From Acidobacteriota bacterium (lineage in GTDB: Bacteria > Acidobacteriota > Terriglobia > UBA7540), in assembly GCA_021817045.1 (NCBI GenBank), contig JAKAWG010000023.1, positions 1-60,224 of the forward strand: 60,224 nt of DNA, in the 5' to 3' direction. The notes beneath the pieces were generated by a model. The model saw only the letters and a program-made list of their open reading frames with translations. It did no database searches and had not been told where the DNA came from. Of the stretch, positions 53,685 through 60,224 are shown piece after piece. Position numbers and translations under genes: made by a program. Each line of letters begins with the position of its first letter. Position 1 is the stretch's first letter.

Positions 53685-53865
53685 TAGCGGGGGTTTACTC
53701 GGAGTTTTTATTTTCCAAAGGATAAGTTGTTGATTTATAAGGACGGCTTCCATAGATCTGGCCGTCTTACCCCAGAAATAGGGTAATACGGAAATTCTCG
53801 CTTAACTGCAATCTTCACAGTTAGTTACACTGTGGATAACAGTCGCTCCGAGTAAACTCCCGCTA
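53685..53865. mobile_element. MITE-like element 2 with TA flanks
   Basis: Inverted repeats of 21 bases with one mismatch (core GTTTACTCGGAG at 53684-53704 and CTCCGAGTAAAC at 53846-53866) bound about 180 non-coding, AT-richer bases. TA lies just inside each outer end. Its right end shares the TA at 53864 with the next element. Confidence 0.65.
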
Positions 53866-54047
53866 GTGTCGTGTCTCGTAAACACGCTTCATAAGTCAGG
53901 ATGTCATTCCGAGCGCAGCGAGGAATCTGCTTGTAAGCGAGGCATTGGAAACTAAGCAGATTCCTCCGGCCGATCAAAAACGTCGGCCCTCGGAATGACA
54001 GGGACTCGGCCATCACTTTTTCAACGAACTTCCGAGACACGACACTA
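53864..54047. mobile_element. MITE-like element 3 adjoining element 2
   Basis: Perfect inverted repeats CTAGTGTCGTGTCTCG (53863-53878) and CGAGACACGACACTAG (54033-54048) with TA at each end bound about 180 bases. The inner palindrome has the same GTCATTCCGAGCG/GAGGAATCTGC core as element 1, although the tips differ. Confidence 0.75.
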
Positions 54048-54050
54048 GGA

Positions 54051-54498
54051 GCGGTTGTCGGTCGCTTTGTATCAGGGCACGGCTTTAGCCAGTGCCGAAG
54101 CTTGGCGAAAAATGAGAGACGGCTTTAGCCGCTGAGAGCCCTCAGGGCCAGCAGAGCACCAGCATTCCGGGGGTCAACGTCGGAAGTCATTGATTTTATG
54201 GAATAACGACCCAATTGGGCTCGCCTGGAGCTGCGAAAAACACTGCCATTCCTGCGCACACGCGGAACGACGGCGCTCAAGCCGACTTTGATTCCGAAGG
54301 ACTTACGATGCCGACCCCCGATTTGCTGGTGCTCTCGTAGCCGGAGGCATGGAAAAGCGAAGAAGGGTGCCGCCCAAGCCCTGGAAACCGTGGCTTGCTC
54401 CTGCCACCACGACCTTCCCGAAGGGCCAGAGCGGCTCAGAAGCGTAATGATGCCGCCGAAGGATAAGATTTTGAAGACAAATGAATGATTGACAACTC
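54051..54498. other. Gap without a recognised gene
   Basis: It holds short GGCTTTAGCC-type hairpins (54079-54137) and then a stretch to 54490 with only short open frames. I see nothing assignable. Confidence 0.45.
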
Positions 54499-54765
54499 TT
54501 ATGGACCTGGACGAGGTCCGCTGGCTTCGACTTTTGGCGCAGGCCTGTACATTTCGACCGTTCGCAGGTGAATAACCTCGCCCGTCTCAGGACTCATCTC
54601 CGGCAAGACTTGGTAAGACTCCAGACGCACTCTGTAACCGCTATCTTCCAATTCAAGCACGCGCCGTTGAAAGACCTCGGGATCCCATTCCCGGACGATG
54701 ACGATCTCCGGTTCGGCCATCTCTTCTTCCATCACGCGGGCAACCTTGATCCCACAAAAAGTCAA
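54499..54765 (-). CDS. Small acidic/basic protein of unknown function
   Basis: The 88-residue frame contains EIVIVREWDPEVFQRRVLEL and YRVRLESYQVLPEMSPETGE, which have alternating hydrophobic and charged residues as in a small alpha/beta protein. The TTG at 54765 has AGGAGAG six bases upstream; an ATG at 54732 is an alternative. I do not recognise the family. It is divergent from the TonB-receptor gene. Confidence 0.6.
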   Translation of the reverse strand: MTFCGIKVARVMEEEMAEPEIVIVREWDPEVFQRRVLELEDSGYRVRLESYQVLPEMSPETGEVIHLRTVEMYRPAPKVEASGPRPGP

Positions 54766-54845
54766 ATAAAACTCTCCTCTTCCTATTCCTAATTTACCTT
54801 ACAGAACATGGTGCGACCAAGTCTACCGAATTCTGTACTTTTCGG

Positions 54846-54874
54846 TTGACAGCTCGCCAAATATCTGATACACA
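54846..54874 (+). promoter_or_regulatory. Possible promoter of the second TonB-receptor gene
   Basis: TTGACA (54846-54851) is a perfect -35 hexamer; TACACA follows after 17 bases as a weaker -10. The start codon is 76 bases further. Confidence 0.4.
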
Positions 54875-54950
54875 TTCGCAACATCAGCTGGACACCGCCT
54901 AAACTACAAGCTGTTTCAAAACCTCGAGAGTGTTGAGGAGGAGGACAGAT

Positions 54951-57900
54951 ATGGACGCAGTTCGACGGCAAACAAAGGCCCTATGTCGACTGGAAGAAAT
55001 AGTCTTTTTTGTCTTCTGTAGCTGTTTGTTGGTGACAATATTTTCCAGATCTCCGCTTTTTGGGCAGAACGCAGCCGCTGGAGGAAGTGTAGTCGGAACG
55101 GTTAAAGACACATCGGGCGCGGTAGTCCCTCAGGCTACCGTCGTGCTGACCAATAAGGCTACCGGTGTAGCGCTCAAAACGGCCACCACGTCTGCCGGAC
55201 AATTTGTCTTTCCCGTAGTCCCGATTGGCCGATACTCTCTCGCCGTTTCGGCCCACGGTTTCGCTCAGTCCATCGTGAACAATATCGCCGTAGCGTTGAG
55301 TCAGACCACAACGGAAACCGTAACGCTGAAAGTTGGCCCCACAACTACGTCGGTACGGGTTACTGCCAGCACGGTGCATTTAGACAGTACAACCTCCCAA
55401 CTCTCCACATCCCTGCAAAATACGTATAAGTCACTGCCCGTCGAGATGAGCGGCACGGCGCTTAGTCCCGAGGCCATGTTGGACCTCATGCCGGGCGTCA
55501 GCGACGGGGCGCCCAACTTTCGGCTGGGCCCGGTCTTCGCGCAACAGTTCACCGCATCGATCAACGGAGGGCAGGCGCTGGGCGGCGAAGTCATCTACGA
55601 CGGGGCGGTGCAGGTGCAGACCAACATCGCCGGGGACTACCGGACGCAGCCCATCCCGGTGGATGCCCTCCAGGAATTTAGTCTCGTTAACGACAATCTG
55701 TCTGCACAATATGGGCGAACACCCGGCGGCGTCCTGGTCTTCGAGACAAAATCCGGCACCAGTCAACTGCACGGCGAGGCCTACGAATACGTTCGCAATA
55801 ACGCTTTTGACGCGAGAGGATTTTTCCTGCCTACAACGCCCGTGACTCGCCAAAATGAATTCGGGTTCAATATGGGCGGTCCGGTCGTGCTGCCTAAACT
55901 CTATAACGGCAAAGGCAAGACGTTCTTTTTTGCCTGGTATGATGGCTTCCGGTACGCAGCTGGGGCTGTTAACACTCTGGGCACGATTCCCACGATTGCA
56001 GAGCGGAACGGAGATTTCTCCCAGTACAAAACTTCCCGCGGACAACTCATCCCGATTTACAACTCACTTACAACGGCACCGGACGGTAGCGGAGGCTTTA
56101 CGCGACAGGTATTTCAGGGAAATATCATTCCGCAAAGTGACATCATAGCCCAGGCCAAAGCCCTCCTACCCTATCTGCCGCAGCCGATCAACTCAAGCAT
56201 CATCGACAATGCGCTGACGGCCGGCACTACAACCACCGACGAGAACCGCTTTGGTTTCAAGATTGACCAGAACATCAGTGCTGAAAATATCATTCATTTC
56301 ACGTTCGGCGAAAATTATTGGAACACCCCCGAGTTGAGCAGCATATACCAGGGGCCGCTGAACACCGGGCTTCTTGAGGGGGAGCACGACGTTATCATTC
56401 GCCTCAGTAATGATTACACTTTTTCTCCTACTATCGTTAATAACTTTACGGTGGGTTACAACCGCGACAATGAGCCGGGCTTTGGGCCTGGAGCTTTTGC
56501 CGGTTTGGACACGGTTATGGGGTTAGCGAACACCGATCCTCGGGGAACAGCTGCGTTCAATTGGGCTGGTTACGCCTCTCCAACCCGGACGGGTGGCGGA
56601 TCCATCATCGAGAACGGTTACGACTTCAATGACTTTGTCGCGTGGGTCAAGGGGAGACACACGATTAAATTTGGAGCTGATTTCGAGCATGGCAGCGATG
56701 CCATCCCCCAGATTCCCTCTGAGACATTCTCTTTCTCTCCGAATGAGACAGATCTGCCTGATGCCGCAAATCCTGCGCTTACGGGAAATGCGTTCGCAAG
56801 CTTCCTGACGGGCGCTGTGGACAGCGCCAACCAGACCGTCCCCTTATATGAAAACCAGAACCGTTATTCATACCTCGGTGTCTTTGTCATGGATAACTTC
56901 AAGGTCTTGCCTCGCCTGACCCTGAATCTCGGCCTCCGTTATGAGATTCCCTGGACCCGGACGGACGCCTTTAATATCCTGTCCAGTTTTGACCCCAACG
57001 TTCCTAATCCCGGAGCAGGTGGTCGGCTTGGCGCTTTGGCCTTCGCCGGCTTTGGTCCCGGCCGGATCGGCAGCACCCGTTTCGATAATGTTGTCTATAA
57101 CCGCTTTCAGCCGCGCGTTGGATTTGCTTACGCGGCAACAAGGAAGACGGTAATCCGCGGCGGTTTTGCCGTTTTCAATACCCCTACTGGTGACTCGCTG
57201 GACAATGGTGTCCGTACGCAATACACATCGGGTTTTGATGCCACTCCGTTCCTCTCAAGCGTGAACGTCGGCGTGACCCCCGCTTTCTTTTTGCAAGACG
57301 GTTTCCCGGCTTTTTCTAGGGTCCCAGACCTTAGCCCATCGCTGCTCAACAACGAAAGCATTAACTATATAGCGGCCAGCAATGGCCATGTAGGCATCAT
57401 TTACAATTGGACTCTGGACATCCAGCGCCAGTTGCCAGGACAGTTCCTGTTGGACGCGGCATATGTGGGTAACGCGGGCCATGACTTGGGCAGCGACACA
57501 TTTATTCCGGACCAGTTGAACCCGGAGTATCTCTCTCTTGGCAGCGTGCTCAATGAACCCCTCAACTCTCCCGCCGGGCAAGCTACAGGGGTCGCTCTGC
57601 CCTACCCAGGTTTCACCGGGACGGTGGCGCAGGCGCTGCGACCTTATCCCCAATATCACGACATCGCAGAGTTGAATCAGGCCAATGGAATTTCCAGTTA
57701 TAACGCGTTCCAACTCAAGGTACAGCGAGAGTTCGCCCACGGCCTGACGGTACTGATGAATTACACGGTCTCCAAAATGCTGGACAACTACGATTATGTG
57801 GAAGATTGGCTCGGCGGCGGGCCCCAGAACACTTACAATCTCGCCGCGGAAAGGTCGATGGCCGCGATCAATGCGCCGCAGGTCCTGGCGCTAAGTTACG

Positions 57901-58439
57901 TTTACACGCTGCCCTTTGGCCGTGGACAGCGCTTTCTGAGCAAACCCGGAGTGCCGCGCCGCGTACTAGGCGGATGGCAGGTCTCCGGGATCCAACGGTA
58001 CCAGGCGGGATTCCCACTGTCAGTCACAATCCCCAATACCTTGCCCCTGTTTAACGATGGTCCGCTTCGACCTAACGTTGTTCTGGGAGTTAGCCCTCGG
58101 GCGGCATTCTCCGGTTCCTTCGATCCTGCAAAGGACGTCTATGTAAACGAGAACGCTTTTTCCATTCCTGCGCCATTTACGTTAGGCAATGCCTCGCGGA
58201 CGTTGTCGGACCTACGAGGCTTTCCATATTACGACGAGGACTTGGCCATTGCCCGACATTTTCGGCTGTTTGAACGAGTGGATATGGAGGCCCGTGTGGA
58301 TGCCTTTAACATCTTCAACCGCACGTGGTTTGCGGCGCCCGATACAACGGGCCCGTATACTAATCCTGATTTTGGACACGTTAGCGGGCAAGCGAACTTT
58401 CCGCGCTCCATTCAGGGATTGTTGCGGTTCACGTTTTGA
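54951..58439 (+). CDS. TonB-dependent receptor with carboxypeptidase-regulatory domain (Oar-like)
   Basis: The 1,162-residue outer-membrane protein has a signal peptide (to about FGQN), a carboxypeptidase-regulatory domain (SVVGTVKDTSGAVVPQATV ... IGRYSLAVSAHGF), a plug (LMPGVSDGAP, INGGQALGGEVIYDG, DALQEFSLVNDNLSAQYGR) and a large beta-barrel ending in RFTF. The start at ATG 54951 follows GAGGAGG. The size is typical of acidobacterial Oar-like receptors. The next gene (TPR protein) is 82 bases downstream on the same strand. Confidence 0.95.
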   Translation: MDAVRRQTKALCRLEEIVFFVFCSCLLVTIFSRSPLFGQNAAAGGSVVGTVKDTSGAVVPQATVVLTNKATGVALKTATTSAGQFVFPVVPIGRYSLAVSAHGFAQSIVNNIAVALSQTTTETVTLKVGPTTTSVRVTASTVHLDSTTSQLSTSLQNTYKSLPVEMSGTALSPEAMLDLMPGVSDGAPNFRLGPVFAQQFTASINGGQALGGEVIYDGAVQVQTNIAGDYRTQPIPVDALQEFSLVNDNLSAQYGRTPGGVLVFETKSGTSQLHGEAYEYVRNNAFDARGFFLPTTPVTRQNEFGFNMGGPVVLPKLYNGKGKTFFFAWYDGFRYAAGAVNTLGTIPTIAERNGDFSQYKTSRGQLIPIYNSLTTAPDGSGGFTRQVFQGNIIPQSDIIAQAKALLPYLPQPINSSIIDNALTAGTTTTDENRFGFKIDQNISAENIIHFTFGENYWNTPELSSIYQGPLNTGLLEGEHDVIIRLSNDYTFSPTIVNNFTVGYNRDNEPGFGPGAFAGLDTVMGLANTDPRGTAAFNWAGYASPTRTGGGSIIENGYDFNDFVAWVKGRHTIKFGADFEHGSDAIPQIPSETFSFSPNETDLPDAANPALTGNAFASFLTGAVDSANQTVPLYENQNRYSYLGVFVMDNFKVLPRLTLNLGLRYEIPWTRTDAFNILSSFDPNVPNPGAGGRLGALAFAGFGPGRIGSTRFDNVVYNRFQPRVGFAYAATRKTVIRGGFAVFNTPTGDSLDNGVRTQYTSGFDATPFLSSVNVGVTPAFFLQDGFPAFSRVPDLSPSLLNNESINYIAASNGHVGIIYNWTLDIQRQLPGQFLLDAAYVGNAGHDLGSDTFIPDQLNPEYLSLGSVLNEPLNSPAGQATGVALPYPGFTGTVAQALRPYPQYHDIAELNQANGISSYNAFQLKVQREFAHGLTVLMNYTVSKMLDNYDYVEDWLGGGPQNTYNLAAERSMAAINAPQVLALSYVYTLPFGRGQRFLSKPGVPRRVLGGWQVSGIQRYQAGFPLSVTIPNTLPLFNDGPLRPNVVLGVSPRAAFSGSFDPAKDVYVNENAFSIPAPFTLGNASRTLSDLRGFPYYDEDLAIARHFRLFERVDMEARVDAFNIFNRTWFAAPDTTGPYTNPDFGHVSGQANFPRSIQGLLRFTF

Positions 58440-58482
58440 GGGTAATCCATATTCTTCACCCGCAGGCGAGACATGAACAGAT

Positions 58483-58510
58483 AGCCCCGGCCCGGTTAAG
58501 GGCTTTTCTT
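58483..58510 (+). terminator. Possible terminator after the TonB-receptor gene
   Basis: AGCCC and GGGCT can form a five-bp stem, followed by TTTTCTT. The loop is long (12 bases), so it is weak. Confidence 0.3.
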
Positions 58511-58521
58511 GCGAGACACGA

Positions 58522-59583
58522 ATGGTTCCAGGTCTGGCACTGAGCGAGAAAAGCTTGTCCAACATATACACTCTCAATCCGGAGGGAAACAAACCTTACG
58601 TCAGACCTTTCTATCGGCAATATCGCGTCTCAAGCCGCTTGAAGACATTGGCAAGCCCGGCAGTTCATGGATTCTGGGTGCTCGCGTTTCTCTTGTCGTT
58701 AATTGTCGTCCTCGAATGTTTAGTCTGTCGCGCGCTGGCCGCGAATAACTGGACCACGCAGGTCAACAGTTTGATGCAAAGCCGGCAGTTGACAGCGGCT
58801 GAAACAATGATCGTAAAGAAACTGCAAACGAGGCCCAGAGATCCTGAACTGATCACGCTATTGGCCGAAATTCGGATCGATCAAAGGAGATACAGGGAAG
58901 CTCTACATCTCCTACAGGACGCAGATGACATTGGGGGACCTTCGGCAGAACGGGCGACGTTCACGGGGTTAGTGGCTGTTGTCGGAGGCCGGTTGGATTT
59001 GGCGGAGCCGGAGTTCCGTGAAGCGATTCGCCTGAACCCCCGCTATGCGCCTGCACACTATTACCTTGGTCGCCTGCTTTACACACAAAACCGTTTCAAC
59101 GAGGCCATTCAGGAAACGAAGGAAGCGATCAGTCTGGACCCAAGTTTGGTCCGAGCCTATGACAATCTCGGCCTATGCTTCGAGGCCAAACAGCAAGTGG
59201 AAACAGCAGAGCGGTGGTATCTGAAAGCCATTCGCTGGGACAATCTCGCGGCGCGCCCTTCGGAGTGGCCGCAGCTCGATTTAGCCTCCATGCTGATCCG
59301 CAACGGTCAGACTAAAAGAGCCAAGCTGTACGTACTGGAGGCACTGAAGATCAATCCGCGTAATGCGAAGGCTCACCTCCAAATGGGTGCCCTGCTGGAA
59401 AAGACAGGTCATCTTCGCGCAGCGCTAAAGGAGCTCTTGCTGTCAGTTCGTCTTGATCCCGAGCAAGCAGGAGCTTATTATCGCGCGGCTCGTATTTACC
59501 AGCGGCTTGGCAACGCGGCACAAGCACAGAGGGAATTTGAAGCTTTCAAAAGGGTCTCTGAGAAGCGGCATAGCAGGTTCTGA
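58522..59583 (+). CDS. Membrane-anchored TPR protein
   Basis: The 353-residue protein has an N-terminal cytoplasmic-looking stretch, a TM or signal anchor at about 50-75 (HGFWVLAFLLSLIVVLECLV), and about six TPR motifs, for example EPEFREAIRLNPRYAPAHYYLG and EAIQETKEAISLDPSL. It is probably periplasmic and acts as a scaffold. Its position directly after a TonB receptor suggests a link to it. The start is uncertain because no good ribosome-binding site precedes the ATG at 58522. Confidence 0.85.
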   Translation: MVPGLALSEKSLSNIYTLNPEGNKPYVRPFYRQYRVSSRLKTLASPAVHGFWVLAFLLSLIVVLECLVCRALAANNWTTQVNSLMQSRQLTAAETMIVKKLQTRPRDPELITLLAEIRIDQRRYREALHLLQDADDIGGPSAERATFTGLVAVVGGRLDLAEPEFREAIRLNPRYAPAHYYLGRLLYTQNRFNEAIQETKEAISLDPSLVRAYDNLGLCFEAKQQVETAERWYLKAIRWDNLAARPSEWPQLDLASMLIRNGQTKRAKLYVLEALKINPRNAKAHLQMGALLEKTGHLRAALKELLLSVRLDPEQAGAYYRAARIYQRLGNAAQAQREFEAFKRVSEKRHSRF

Positions 59584-59695
59584 ATCCTTGCCTTCGCCGC
59601 GGTCCAAGCGTCGGTCAAGTATTAATTGATCCAAGAGGCTTTTCGACGCAAGGGCTTCGAACCGGTCATTCTGAGTGTCTTCAGAAAGGTCTGAA

Positions 59696-60224
59696 ATGAC
59701 TGAAAATCAACGTGCAATTTCCCGGCGCAAATTTCTGGAGTCCGCCGGGATTGCGGGTGCAATCGGTCTGGGCGGACTTAACGGCCGGCAGAGTGAATCA
59801 GAGCCGCAGGCAAGGGGTGGCCGCCGCTGGCGGCTTCCTCTGCGCATAACGGAGCGCGCGGGAGTGAAGTGGCAGGGGGAACGAATCACTGTGGGCGTGT
59901 CGCTACCCACGCATTGTGCAGCGGCGGCGCTCCGTCTAAAAAACGAAGAAACAGGCGAGTTGATTCCGTTCGGTGCTGGATACGGAGCCTAGACGATGAA
60001 GGGATATCTGCGCTGGTGCCAGATTTCTTTCCCGCTTCACCTCACACCGCGAGGTCCGTCGCGCGCGATCCGAGCGTCTGGAGCGTGAAGAACGGCGGAA
60101 ATCGTTGGCGTTTCGACGAAGGCTGATCCGAAGCACAGTTATCTTGTCTATCGCGGACTCGTGGCGAAGAACTTTAATCTGAAAGTAGTGGCAATGGTTA
60201 AAGAGGGTGGCGGCAGCGGCGTAC
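59696..60224 (+). pseudogene. Tat-exported RIFT-barrel-like protein gene, apparently frameshifted, cut by window end
   Basis: The frame from ATG 59696 has a Tat signal (SRRKFLESAGIAGAIGLGGL), then LPLRITERAGVKWQGERITV and ALRLKNEETGELIPF, similar to the start of RIFT-barrel exo-rhamnogalacturonan-lyase-like proteins. It stops at 59992, while similar-looking text continues in other plus frames (LDDEGISALVPDFF near 60000; HSYLVYRGLVAKNFNLKVVA near 60140). Either the gene is decayed or the sequence has errors. The rest lies beyond the window. Confidence 0.45.

Overview
The window looks like a chromosomal segment of an Acidobacteriota (Terriglobia-like) bacterium. The basis is two Oar-type TonB-dependent receptors with N-terminal carboxypeptidase-regulatory domains, Gram-negative Kdo/lipid A genes, a PEP-CTERM protein, a GH38 enzyme, high GC and many short palindromic intergenic repeats. 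This placement is an inference; no rRNA gene is present.

Layout. 0-2.4 kb: the end of an IS5-like element inserted in a broken TonB-receptor gene, then a LysR regulator, two tRNA-Pro genes and a MerR-type regulator. 2.6-6.9 kb: a ROK sugar kinase whose 3' end is overlapped by a large serine recombinase, followed by three palindromes and an unknown two-TM protein, together forming a small probable mobile island. 7-15 kb: class I fumarase, a repeat-rich gap, a secreted VirB10-like protein, waaA and lpxK, a short-chain dehydrogenase and an aldo/keto reductase. 15.3-19.1 kb: a two-gene unit for exported cysteine-containing proteins, then a TonB receptor. 19.2-23.6 kb: a tightly packed four-gene operon (HAD phosphatase, LarA-like protein, NAD-dependent epimerase, DagK-like lipid kinase). 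23.9-29.8 kb: AlkA, DinB, and the ileS-lspA-rluD operon. 30-36 kb: a secreted AcpA-type phosphoesterase, a large GH38 enzyme with a CRP-like palindrome upstream, and UbiX. 36.4-42.7 kb: a CzcCBA/Cus-type metal efflux system with a small membrane protein. 43.3-45.7 kb: a DNA methyltransferase overlapping a probable restriction endonuclease. 45.9-49.1 kb: a PEP-CTERM protein, a gap, and a Tat-exported Gfo/Idh/MocA oxidoreductase. 49.4-52.5 kb: a PAS-GAF sigma-54 activator, a sigma-54 promoter, a degenerate receiver protein and a STAS protein, then tRNA-Arg. 52.7-54.1 kb: a TPR gene remnant broken by MITE-like elements. 54.5-60.2 kb: a small conserved-looking ORF, a second TonB receptor, a TPR protein, and a Tat-signal reading frame that appears broken.

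Most interesting points: the sigma-54-controlled pseudo-receiver/STAS module; the HAD/LarA-like/epimerase/lipid-kinase operon, which suggests an uncharacterised lipid or polyol-phosphate pathway; the MITE whose removal restores a TPR reading frame exactly; the restriction-modification pair with a non-canonical nuclease motif; and the palindrome-rich recombinase island. No CRISPR array and no rRNA were seen. All calls rest on reading the sequence and on knowledge of the families; no database search was run.
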